Assembly (NCBI GenBank): GCA_032718475.1
Contig: JAUCBJ010006092.1
Location: forward strand, 1-52,843
Length of the DNA: 52,843 nt
Source of the DNA: Nemertoderma westbladi
Taxonomy: Eukaryota; Xenacoelomorpha; Nemertodermatida; Nemertodermatidae
Direction of reading: 5' to 3'
This document shows positions 36,001 through 46,968 of the stretch, piece by piece. The position numbers were made by a program, and so were the translations under genes. Below the pieces are notes generated by a model. It was not told where the DNA came from. It was given only the letters and a program-made list of their open reading frames with translations, and did not search any database. The first letter of the stretch is position 1. Every line of letters begins with the position of its first letter.

Positions 36001-39000
36001 AAGGACGGCCACCATACCCTATCAGTAAGTGATGGTCTGTAGAAGGACGGCCACCATACCCTATCAGTAAGTGATGACCGGTAGAAGGACGGCCACCATA
36101 CCCTATCAGTAAGTGATGGTCGGTAGAAGGACGGCCACCATACCCTATCAGTAAGTGATGGTCGGTAGAAGGACGGCCACCATACCCTATCAGTAAGTGA
36201 TGGTCTGTAGAAGGACGGCCACCATACCCTATCAGTAAGTGATGACCGGTAGAAGGACGGCCACCATACCCTATCAGTAAGTGATGGTCGGTAGAAGGAC
36301 GGCCACCATACCCTATCAGTAAGTGATGGTCTGTAGAAGGACGGCCACCATACCCTATCAGTAAGTGATGACCGGTAGAAGGACGGCCACCATACCCTAT
36401 CAGTAAGTGATGACCGGTAGAAGGACGGCCACCATACCCTATCAGTAAGTGATGACCGGTAGAAGGACGGCCACCATACCCTATCAGTAAGTGATGGTCG
36501 GTAGAAGGACGGCCACCATACCCTATCAGTAAGTGATGGTCTGTAGAAGGACGGCCACCATACCCTATCAGTAAGTGATGGTCGGTAGAAGGACGGCCAC
36601 CATACCCTATCAGTAAGTGATGGTCTGTAGAAGGACGGCCACCATACCCTATCAGTAAGTGATGACCGGTAGAAGGACGGCCACCATACCCTATCAGTAA
36701 GTGATGGTCGGTAGAAGGACGGCCACCATACCCTATCAGTAAGTGATGGTCGGTAGAAGGACGGCCACCATACCCTATCAGTAAGTGATGACCGGTAGAA
36801 GGACGGCCACCATACCCTATCAGTAAGTGATGACCGGTAGAAGGACGGCCACCATACCCTATCAGTAAGTGATGACCGGTAGAAGGACGGCCACCATACC
36901 CTATCAGTAAGTGATGGTCTGTAGAAGGACGGCCACCATACCCTATCAGTAAGTGATGACCGGTAGAAGGACGGCCACCATACCCTATCAGTAAGTGATG
37001 GTCGGTAGAAGGACGGCCACCATACCCTATCAGTAAGTGATGGTCTGTAGAAGGACGGCCACCATACCCTATCAGTAAGTGATGGTCGGTAGAAGGACGG
37101 CCACCATACCCTATCAGTAAGTGATGACCGGTAGAAGGACGGCCACCATACCCTATCAGTAAGTGATGGTCTGTAGAAGGACGGCCACCATACCCTATCA
37201 GTAAGTGATGGTCGGTAGAAGGACGGCCACCATACCCTATCAGTAAGTGATGGTCTGTAGAAGGACGGCCACCATACCCTATCAGTAAGTGATGGTCGGT
37301 AGAAGGACGGCCACCATACCCTATCAGTAAGTGATGACCGGTAGAAGGACGGCCACCATACCCTATCAGTAAGTGATGGTCTGTAGAAGGACGGCCACCA
37401 TACCCTATCAGTAAGTGATGACCGGTAGAAGGACGGCCACCATACCCTATCAGTAAGTGATGGTCTGTAGAAGGACGGCCACCATACCCTATCAGTAAGT
37501 GATGGTCGGTAGAAGGACGGCCACCATACCCTATCAGTAAGTGATGACCGGTAGAAGGACGGCCACCATACCCTATCAGTAAGTGATGGTCGGTAGAAGG
37601 ACGGCCACCATACCCTATCAGTAAGTGATGACCGGTAGAAGGACGGCCACCATACCCTATCAGTAAGTGATGACCGGTAGAAGGACGGCCACCATACCCT
37701 ATCAGTAAGTGATGACCGGTAGAAGGACGGCCACCATACCCTATCAGTAAGTGATGACCGGTAGAAGGACGGCCACCATACCCTATCAGTAAGTGATGAC
37801 CGGTAGAAGGACGGCCACCATACCCTATCAGTAAGTGATGACCGGTAGAAGGACGGCCACCATACCCTATCAGTAAGTGATGGTCGGTAGAAGGACGGCC
37901 ACCATACCCTATCAGTAAGTGATGGTCGGTAGAAGGACGGCCACCATACCCTATCAGTAAGTGATGACCGGTAGAAGGACGGCCACCATACCCTATCAGT
38001 AAGTGATGGTCTGTAGAAGGACGGCCACCATACCCTATCAGTAAGTGATGGTCGGTAGAAGGACGGCCACCATACCCTATCAGTAAGTGATGACCGGTAG
38101 AAGGACGGCCACCATACCCTATCAGTAAGTGATGACCGGTAGAAGGACGGCCACCATACCCTATCAGTAAGTGATGACCGGTAGAAGGACGGCCACCATA
38201 CCCTATCAGTAAGTGATGGTCTGTAGAAGGACGGCCACCATACCCTATCAGTAAGTGATGGTCGGTAGAAGGACGGCCACCATACCCTATCAGTAAGTGA
38301 TGACCGGTAGAAGGACGGCCACCATACCCTATCAGTAAGTGATGACCGGTAGAAGGACGGCCACCATACCCTATCAGTAAGTGATGACCGGTAGAAGGAC
38401 GGCCACCATACCCTATCAGTAAGTGATGGTCTGTAGAAGGACGGCCACCATACCCTATCAGTAAGTGATGGTCGGTAGAAGGACGGCCACCATACCCTAT
38501 CAGTAAGTGATGACCGGTAGAAGGACGGCCACCATACCCTATCAGTAAGTGATGGTCTGTAGAAGGACGGCCACCATACCCTATCAGTAAGTGATGGTCG
38601 GTAGAAGGACGGCCACCATACCCTATCAGTAAGTGATGGTCTGTAGAAGGACGGCCACCATACCCTATCAGTAAGTGATGGTCGGTAGAAGGACGGCCAC
38701 CATACCCTATCAGTAAGTGATGACCGGTAGAAGGACGGCCACCATACCCTATCAGTAAGTGATGGTCTGTAGAAGGACGGCCACCATACCCTATCAGTAA
38801 GTGATGACCGGTAGAAGGACGGCCACCATACCCTATCAGTAAGTGATGGTCTGTAGAAGGACGGCCACCATACCCTATCAGTAAGTGATGGTCGGTAGAA
38901 GGACGGCCACCATACCCTATCAGTAAGTGATGACCGGTAGAAGGACGGCCACCATACCCTATCAGTAAGTGATGGTCGGTAGAAGGACGGCCACCATACC

Positions 39001-40950
39001 CTATCAGTAAGTGATGGTCTGTAGAAGGACGGCCACCATACCCTATCAGTAAGTGATGGTCTGTAGAAGGACGGCCACCATACCCTATCAGTAAGTGATG
39101 ACCGGTAGAAGGACGGCCACCATACCCTATCAGTAAGTGATGACCGGTAGAAGGACGGCCACCATACCCTATCAGTAAGTGATGGTCTGTAGAAGGACGG
39201 CCACCATACCCTATCAGTAAGTGATGACCGGTAGAAGGACGGCCACCATACCCTATCAGTAAGTGATGGTCTGTAGAAGGACGGCCACCATACCCTATCA
39301 GTAAGTGATGGTCTGTAGAAGGACGGCCACCATACCCTATCAGTAAGTGATGACCGGTAGAAGGACGGCCACCATACCCTATCAGTAAGTGATGGTCTGT
39401 AGAAGGACGGCCACCATACCCTATCAGTAAGTGATGACCGGTAGAAGGACGGCCACCATACCCTATCAGTAAGTGATGGTCTGTAGAAGGACGGCCACCA
39501 TACCCTATCAGTAAGTGATGGTCGGTAGAAGGACGGCCACCATACCCTATCAGTAAGTGATGACCGGTAGAAGGACGGCCACCATACCCTATCAGTAAGT
39601 GATGGTCGGTAGAAGGACGGCCACCATACCCTATCAGTAAGTGATGGTCTGTAGAAGGACGGCCACCATACCCTATCAGTAAGTGATGGTCTGTAGAAGG
39701 ACGGCCACCATACCCTATCAGTAAGTGATGACCGGTAGAAGGACGGCCACCATACCCTATCAGTAAGTGATGACCGGTAGAAGGACGGCCACCATACCCT
39801 ATCAGTAAGTGATGGTCTGTAGAAGGACGGCCACCATACCCTATCAGTAAGTGATGGTCGGTAGAAGGACGGCCACCATACCCTATCAGTAAGTGATGAC
39901 CGGTAGAAGGACGGCCACCATACCCTATCAGTAAGTGATGGTCTGTAGAAGGACGGCCACCATACCCTATCAGTAAGTGATGACCGGTAGAAGGACGGCC
40001 ACCATACCCTATCAGTAAGTGATGACCGGTAGAAGGACGGCCACCATACCCTATCAGTAAGTGATGGTCTGTAGAAGGACGGCCACCATACCCTATCAGT
40101 AAGTGATGGTCGGTAGAAGGACGGCCACCATACCCTATCAGTAAGTGATGACCGGTAGAAGGACGGCCACCATACCCTATCAGTAAGTGATGACCGGTAG
40201 AAGGACGGCCACCATACCCTATCAGTAAGTGATGGTCGGTAGAAGGACGGCCACCATACCCTATCAGTAAGTGATGGTCGGTAGAAGGACGGCCACCATA
40301 CCCTATCAGTAAGTGATGGTCGGTAGAAGGACGGCCACCATACCCTATCAGTAAGTGATGGTCTGTAGAAGGACGGCCACCATACCCTATCAGTAAGTGA
40401 TGGTCTGTAGAAGGACGGCCACCATACCCTATCAGTAAGTGATGACCGGTAGAAGGACGGCCACCATACCCTATCAGTAAGTGATGGTCGGTAGAAGGAC
40501 GGCCACCATACCCTATCAGTAAGTGATGACCGGTAGAAGGACGGCCACCATACCCTATCAGTAAGTGATGGTCGGTAGAAGGACGGCCACCATACCCTAT
40601 CAGTAAGTGATGGTCGGTAGAAGGACGGCCACCATACCCTATCAGTAAGTGATGACCGGTAGAAGGACGGCCACCATACCCTATCAGTAAGTGATGGTCT
40701 GTAGAAGGACGGCCACCATACCCTATCAGTAAGTGATGGTCGGTAGAAGGACGGCCACCATACCCTATCAGTAAGTGATGACCGGTAGAAGGACGGCCAC
40801 CATACCCTATCAGTAAGTGATGGTCTGTAGAAGGACGGCCACCATACCCTATCAGTAAGTGATGGTCGGTAGAAGGACGGCCACCATACCCTATTAGTAA
40901 GTGATGACCGGTAGAAGGACGGCCACCATACCCTATCAGTAAGTGATAGG
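33056..40950. repeat. 42-bp minisatellite array of 188 units derived from the exon 4 end and its splice donor
   Basis: The unit is GGTAGAAGGACGGCCACCAT then ACCCTATCAGTAAGTGATGACC. The first unit (33056) is exon 4 sequence plus donor. Unit starts at 33056 and 40910 are exactly 187 x 42 bp apart, so there is no net indel. Variation is nearly confined to the junction: GATGACCGGT, GATGGTCGGT and GATGGTCTGT types, plus rare GATGGCCGGT and a GGCTGGT/AATCTCGGT pair seen twice (about 33170 and 33670). The minus strand has two overlapping open frames of about 2,700 codons, a consequence of unit length. Confidence 0.98.
33085..33090 (+). promoter_or_regulatory. 5' splice site of exon 4, first of about 188 copies
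   Basis: ATCA|GTAAGT gives phase 1, matching exon 5. Every following 42-bp unit repeats TATCAGTAAGTGAT. Continuing past the first donor reads AGT AAG TGA, so any downstream donor would place a stop codon in the transcript. Confidence 0.7.
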
Positions 40951-41043
40951 TCGGCGGCCGTGTAAGTGATGTAAATGATGTAAGTGATAGGTCGGCGGCC
41001 GTGTAAGTGATGTAAGTGATGTAAGTGATAGGTCGGCCGGCCA
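40939..41043. repeat. 41-bp repeat at the right edge of the 42-bp array
   Basis: About 2.5 copies of GTAAGTGATAGGTCGGCGGC plus CGTGTAAGTGATGTAAATGAT. They keep the GTAAGTGAT core of the 42-bp unit but otherwise differ, suggesting a secondary rearrangement at the array edge. Confidence 0.85.
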
Positions 41044-41049
41044 CTTATA

Positions 41050-41455
41050 GAAGTAAAAGTGTCTAAGTCTGTACTCCCAGATATTCCCATTGGCGATATC
41101 TCCTTTGCAGAAGTGAAGGCTGCTGCAAAGAGCATTAAGACCAATCGTGCCAGTGGAGTAAATGGTGTTCCCCCTGAGGTCTTTAAAATACCTGAGTGTT
41201 TAAAGCTCATCTATCCCATCATAGTAGACATGTACCGAACAACAAGAGTCCCACAAGAAATGAAAACAAATAAGTTGGTGTCAGTTCCCAAGAAGGGCAA
41301 CCTAACACTCTATGGTTCTTTTCGGGGAATCTCATTGATCTCGATTGCTGCAAAGCTATACAATAGGATTCTATTAAATCGCATCAGGGATCCCATTGAG
41401 AGACTGCTCCGTGGAAATCAGAATGGGTTCCGTAAAGGTCGTGGGACCATGGAGC
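41050..41455 (+). pseudogene. Reverse transcriptase fragment (RTE-like)
   Basis: The reading frame carries VLPDIPIGDISFAEVKAAAK, then NRASGVNGVPPEVFK (RT motif 0), LVSVPKKGNLTLYGSFRGIS (motif 1), AAKLYNRILLNRIRDPIERL and NQNGFRKGRGTMEPI (motif 2). Homology stops abruptly at about 41455, before the catalytic Asp motif, and AT-rich sequence follows. The left edge abuts the 41-bp/42-bp array. It may belong with the family-1 C-terminal fragment at 42.4 kb, but the parts between are absent. Confidence 0.85.
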
Positions 41456-42125
41456 CCATCTTTTTTCACGATATTATATTGAAATTTGGTTTTTTTGTTG
41501 TTAAAAATATATTAAATCTTCTAAAAAATATTCGCCGCAATAGAAACGGAATTTATTTAAGTTTACATAAAACTTATTAAAACTTCCAAATGCACAGCTT
41601 AGGATTGGCCACCACTACTGCATCACAGCAGAGTACACGACAAAAACGAAATTTTTAGATTATCTAAGAAGAGCAATTCTAACATGTCCGTCCGATGCAC
41701 TATGTGTATTACTTATTCGTTTTTTTATTCAACGAATGAGTAACAATCACAGTTACTAGCTACACAATTATACCGATAACTGCCTCTAGCCAATTGCACC
41801 GCAATTAATCACCTCGAATTTCCCATACCGTCAACACGCTCCCCCTCAGAATAGATGACATCCAACTTTTCGACACAACAAATTCCATCTATGTTACTTA
41901 CTCTGCCTCGTCTACGTTAAATGAGTTCGTATGTAGGTCAGGTCGCAAGAGAATTAAAAAATCAAGTTACCAGAAAATGGCTCTTGAAAGGAATCGCATG
42001 TGCCCTGATTGCGTGAACGCTGTAGGCATACGGATGGTTACCGTTCCACTAAGCTAATTTATCACATCTCGTTCAGCTGGTGCTGGTCTGAGTGGCATTC
42101 TCTCTTACATAACTGCTTTGCAATG
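41456..42125. other. Non-coding stretch
   Basis: No recognisable feature between the RT fragment and the minisatellite. The frame to 41580 is low-complexity AT-rich sequence. Confidence 0.45.
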
Positions 42126-42414
42126 GTCATACCAGTAGCACTAGGGTGTATACCAGCAGCACCAGGCTGTATACCTATTTATGTATCTCCGGCTTTATAC
42201 ATATACCAGTAGCATCGGGCTGTATACCTATACCAGCAGCACCAAGCTGTATACCAGTAGAACCAGGCTGTATACCTATACCAGCAGCACTAGGCCGTAT
42301 AGCAATACCAGCAGCATCAGGCTGTTTACCGATAACAGCAACACCAAGCTGTATACCAGCAGCACCAGGCTGTATACCTATACCAGCAGCACCATGCCGT
42401 GCTGCTGCACGTGC
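42126..42414. repeat. 21/27-bp minisatellite, left part
   Basis: Diverged repeats of CCAGCAGCACCAGGCTGTAT A, with an optional CCTATA insertion. They produce small artefactual ORFs in several frames. The same repeat continues at 43387-43492, beyond the intervening retrotransposon fragment. Confidence 0.9.
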
Positions 42415-43386
42415 TCCAGAACATGCTGCTTCTAGTGTTGGTCTTTTTATTAACTCCAGAAAGACCAAAGTTTTGACAGTTAACTTTGAAAGTCCTCAGC
42501 AAGTCTCTGATCGGATGAGCATAAGCTCAAAGGATGGTATGCTTGAGCATGTGGACGACTTCTGTTACCTGGGATCATGGATCCGGAAGTCAGATGAGGA
42601 CCTTCGAATACGCAAGGGAAAGGCATGGGCATCCTTGAATAGGCTTTCCTGGATTTGGAAGTCACCGAGAATTAATCGGAAACTTAAGGTCCGATTATTT
42701 AGAGCAGCAGTAGTTCCAGTACTCCTATATTGGAGTCCATGCTGGGCTCTAACTGCTGAGGACACCAAATCTCTGGATGGCACTGTGGTAGTTCCCGTAA
42801 ATAACATACAGTACGGAACTATGTTGGTGGTGGTGTTAAAATATATACAGTAAGAAAACTTACAGTTAGCTTGATTAGGTCGTTGGACACAGATATGTCC
42901 GGTGCTGTACAAAGGCAGCACAGCAGTAATCAGACATAACTACTAGTCTCAATAAAATGACAGATATTTTATTATTTTGTTATCTTGGGTTATTATCATA
43001 TAACCACACAGGCACATTCACAAGAATGCTACACATCTCCAACCAGACACTATATAACATTGGAGGGGTCTCATTGGTTCCCCAAGCTTAACACTAGAAC
43101 AAAATCGCCTCCGCTTTACAGGACATTGCTTTCACCGTGAGGACCAGCCAGTGTATAATCTTGTACTTTGGCAGCCTCATGGAGTGAATAAGCATGAATA
43201 AGAGTGCATAATACAGCCCATGACTTTCTTGAGAAGCATCTTAAAGGACACTGGTCGTGAAGATGCGGATGATCTAGCAAATGTCATGGGTGATAGGGAG
43301 TTGTGGCGGCGCAATTTTGTCGACAAGCCGGCACAGCATTCTTAAAAATGCAGCTGCAATGCAGCATGCCAACCCTAGTAGTACCA
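42415..43386 (+). mobile_element. 5'-truncated RTE-like fragment (family 1) inserted in a minisatellite
   Basis: It matches the 13.06-13.81 kb copy closely: HAASSVGLFINSRKTKVLTV, DDFCYLGSWIRKSDED, VVPVLLYWSPCWALTAEDTK, then after an insertion the SNQTLYNIGGVSL region, ending CATGCCAACCCTAGTAGTA. It begins downstream of the FADD box. Small indels break the frame after 43080, and a local AAGCATGAATAAGAGTGCAT expansion sits near 43190. A 227-bp LTR-like segment interrupts it at 42784-43010. Confidence 0.88.
42784..43010 (+). mobile_element. Solo-LTR-like insertion (227 bp) with 5-bp target-site duplication
   Basis: It begins TGTGGTAGTTCCCG and ends ATAACCACACA, so the ends are TG...CA with inverted TGTGGT/ACCACA. 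GGCAC flanks it on both sides (42779-42783 and 43011-43015). The paralogous family-1 copy at 13.42 kb has one uninterrupted GATGGCACATTCACAAG, an empty site. Inside are a TATA-like AAAATATATACA (about 42838) and AATAAA (42951), as expected for promoter and polyadenylation signals of an LTR. A short TIR DNA transposon with 5-bp duplication is the alternative. Confidence 0.75.
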
Positions 43387-43492
43387 GGCCGTATACCAGC
43401 AGCATCAGGCTGTATACCTATACGATTAGCACCACCAGGCTGTATACCAGCCACACCAGGCTGTATACCTCTACCAGCACCACCTGCTGTAT
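43387..43492. repeat. 21/27-bp minisatellite, right part
   Basis: Continuation of the CCAGCAGCA-CAGGCTGTATA repeat after the (TAG)n tail of the retrotransposon fragment. Confidence 0.88.
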
Positions 43493-44010
43493 GACAAATT
43501 AACGTTTTTACTTTATATGACCTATTTGGTGATTTGTTTTACTTTTTACGTAATTTATTTTTAATTAATTTATTCATTCAAAGACTTCACTTTTAAATCA
43601 ATGAATTTCCCAGCACTGTTGAAACTACTGCTACTTATTTTGTGTTTCTCTATGATTAAAGGAATTTCTTTGAATCTTTGAAATGTAACTATACCTATAC
43701 TGTACAATTATTATCGATTCATTAAACGATATTAATTTTAGTGAGATATTTTGTTGCATGTTTCCAGCTCCAGTTTAGATTCGTGCGTACTGTATGCATA
43801 TTTGGCGCTGCATAATTTTAATTTAGTGTAATTCATTTTATCAGCTTAAGCAACTTCCAAGTATCTGTTTCAATTGTGAGGCGATAGACGGAACTAATAT
43901 TCAATAATTATTGTACTACCAAATCCTGGGTTTATTATTACGAATGATTACTGGCGGCGTGGCGTGTTATTTAAATTAATTTAATTTACTTTAATTAATT
44001 TAATTATTAT
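43493..44010. other. AT-rich non-coding stretch
   Basis: No feature supported. It ends in TTAATT-rich sequence leading into the 21-bp array. Confidence 0.45.
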
Positions 44011-45792
44011 TATTAATGTAGCATACGGTACCATTAATATAGCATACGGTAGCATTAATATAGTATACGGTAGCATTAATATAGCATACGGTAGCATTAA
44101 TATAGCATACGGTAGCATTAATATAGCATAAGGTAGTATTAATATAGCATACGGTAGCATTAATATAGCATGCGGTAGCATTAATATAGCATACGGTAGC
44201 ATTAATATAGCATACGGTAGCATTAATATAGCATACGGTAGCATTAATATAGCATACGGTAGCATTAATATAGCATACGGTACCATTAATATAGCATACG
44301 GTACCATTAATATAGCATACGGTAGCATTAATATAGTATACGGTAGCATTAATATAACATACGGTAGCATTAATATAGCATACGGTAGCATTAATATAGT
44401 ATACGGTAGCATTAATATAGCATACGGTAGAATTAATATAGCATAAGGTAGTATTAATATAGCATACGGTAGCATTAATATAGCATACGGTAGCATTAAT
44501 ATAGCATACGGTAGCATTAATATAGCATTAATATAGCATTCGGTAGAATCAATATAGCATACGGAAGCATTAATATAGCATACGGTAGCATTAATATAGC
44601 ATACGGTAGCATTAATATAGCATTCGGTAGAATCAATATAGCATACGGTAGCATTAATATAGCATACGGTACCATTAATATAGCATACGGTAGCATTAAT
44701 ATAGCATACGGTAGCATTAATATAGCATACGGTACCATTAATATAGCATACGGTACCATTAATATAGCATACGGTAGCATTAATATAGTATACGGTAGCA
44801 TTAATATAACATACGGTACCATTAATATAGCATACGGTAGCATTAATATAGTATACGGTAGCATTAATATAGCATACGGTAGAATTAATATAGCATAAGG
44901 TAGTATTAATATAGCATACGGTAGCATTAATATAGCATACGGTAGCATTAATATAGCATACGGTAGCATTAATATAGCATTCGGTAGAATCAATATAGCA
45001 TACGGTAGCATTAATATAGCATACGGTAGCATTAATATAGCATACGGTAGCATTAATATAGCATACGGTAGCATTAAATAGCATACGGTAGCATTAATAT
45101 AGCATACGCTAGCATTAATATAGCATACGGTAGCATTAATATAGCATACGGTACCATTAATATAGCATACGGTAGCATTAATATAGCATACGGTAGCATT
45201 AATATAGCATACGGTACCATTAATATAGCATACGGTAGCATTAATATAGCATACGGTAGCATTAATATGGTATACGGAAGCATTAATATAGCATACGGTA
45301 GCATTAATATAGCATACGGTAGCATTAATATAGCATACGGTAGCATTAATATAGTATACGGTAGCATTAATATAGCATTCGGTAGCATTAATATAGCATA
45401 CGGCAGCATTAATATAGCATACGGTACCATTAATATAGCATACGGTACCATTAATATAGCATACGGTAGCATTAATATAGCATACGGTACAATAAATATA
45501 GCATACGGTAGCATTAATATAGCATACGGTAGCATTAATATAGCATACGGTAGCATTAATATAGTATACGGTAGCATTAATATAGCATTCGGTAGCATTA
45601 ATATAGCATACGGTAGCATTAATATAGCATACGGTAGCATTAATATAGCATACGGTACCATTAATATAGCATACGGTAGCATTAATATAGCATACGGTAG
45701 CATTAATATAGCATACTGTACCATTAATATAGCATACGGTAGCATTAATATAGCATACTGTACCATTAATATAGTATATGGTAGCATTAAAT
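44011..45792. repeat. 21-bp minisatellite array, about 85 copies
   Basis: The unit is AGCATACGGTAGCATTAATA T with variants GGTACC, GTATACGG, GCATTCGG, GGTAGAATC and ATAAGG. The variants recur in multi-unit blocks (for example the GCATTCGGTAGAATCAATAT unit at 44533, 44625 and 44980), so there is higher-order structure. Since 21 is a multiple of three, both strands hold long repetitive frames, which are not genes. Confidence 0.97.
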
Positions 45793-45838
45793 TTTATAAT
45801 TATTATTATCACCTGGAAAACCCTCAACTATTAATGTT

Positions 45839-45869
45839 ATTACGAATTATATATAATATAATTCGTAAT
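45839..45869. other. Perfect 14-bp inverted repeat
   Basis: ATTACGAATTATAT, a 3-bp spacer, then its exact complement ATATAATTCGTAAT. It lies between the 21-bp and 19-bp arrays and could form a hairpin or cruciform. Confidence 0.85.
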
Positions 45870-45891
45870 CATTGTTTACTCAAGTTTTTAC

Positions 45892-46563
45892 TTACAGTTA
45901 TTAAATTTAATTACAGTTATTAAATGTAATTACTGTTATTAAATTTAATTACAGTTATTAAATTTAATTACAGTTATTAAATTTAATTACAGTTATTAAA
46001 TGTAATTACTGTTATTATATTTAATTACAGTTATTAAATTTAATTACAGTTATTAAATTTAATTACAGTTATTAAATTTAATTACAGTTATTAAATTTAA
46101 TTACAGTTATTAAATTTAATTATAGTTATTAAATTTAATTACAGTTATTAAATTTAATTACAGTTATTAAATTTAATTACAGTTATTAAATTTAATTACA
46201 GTTATTAAATTTAATTACAGTTATTAAATTTAATTACAGTTATTAAATTTAATTACAGTTATTAAATTTAATTACAGTTATTAAATTTAATTACAGTTAT
46301 TAAATTTAATTACAGTTATTAAATTTATTTACAGTTATTAAATTTAATTACAGTTATTAAATTTAATTACAGTTATTAAATTTAATTACAGTTATTAAAT
46401 TTAATTACAGTTATTAAATTTAATTACAGTTATTAAATTTAATTACAGTTATTAAATTTAATTACAGTTATTAAATTTAATTACAGTTATTAAATGTAAT
46501 TACAGTTATTAAATTTAATTACAGTTAATAAATTTAATTACAGTTATTAAATTTAATTACAGT
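45892..46563. repeat. 19-bp minisatellite array, about 35 copies
   Basis: The unit is TTACAGTTATTAAATTTAA, very homogeneous, with occasional AAATGTAATTAC and single-base variants. More than 85% A+T. Confidence 0.97.
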
Positions 46564-46769
46564 GTTTTATATATTTGTTTTATTTATTGTTCCAGAACAT
46601 GTTAGCTATTCATTTTTTTTTATTATGTTCTAGTACAAATATTTTTAAAACGTGTTTAAAGTCAATAAAAAAAATTGAAAATTGATGTTAATGTTAACAT
46701 GCTTTAAAACGATTTCAGGGTTTGTCTTTTTGCAGTATGTGTATGTTTGTGCAGTGTGCAGTGTATGTT

Positions 46770-46968
46770 TAAAAAATCTCACCTTTTGGTCCTGTAATAA
46801 TGCCAACAAATTTTCAACACGACACAGCGTTAAATCCGACAAAGTTATTAGCATGTCAAATCGTAACGAAGATAACGTCGCGGCGTCAACAACTATTTGC
46901 CATTATTGTCCCACCCCTAACATTGTCAGTTCACTAAGGCTCCAGCAACGTCGTGGCTCACCCCGCAA
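46770..46968 (-). mobile_element. Shared-terminus repeat element fragment, copy E
   Basis: On the minus strand it begins GCGGGGTGAGCCACGACGTT, followed by GGAGCCTTAG, a degenerated CGT region and TACGATTTTGACATGCTAAT, TTTGTCGGATTTAA. It is the left end and first part of the module seen in copies B and C. It is truncated before the first GCTAGAGGGC motif. Confidence 0.8.

Noticed and set aside
25521-40950. Centromeric satellite
   Set aside because: The arrays are local, of different unit lengths, and tied to splice sites of one gene, so an intronic minisatellite is the simpler reading.
32987-41210. Two overlapping minus-strand open frames of 2,685 and 2,725 codons made of 14-residue repeats
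   Set aside because: A 42-bp unit without stops stays open however often it is copied. Two frames are open at once, and the array is explained by duplication of an exon end and donor on the other strand. No signal peptide, domain or unique flanking coding sequence.
42146-42853. A 235-residue protein combining an Ala/Pro-rich N-terminus with an RT domain
   Set aside because: The N-terminal part is translated minisatellite, the middle a retrotransposon fragment, and the end the first bases of the LTR-like insertion.
43981-45923. Asn/Tyr/Cys-rich repeat ORFs (for example CYINATV repeats)
   Set aside because: Artefact of the 21-bp unit. Three overlapping frames on two strands are open.
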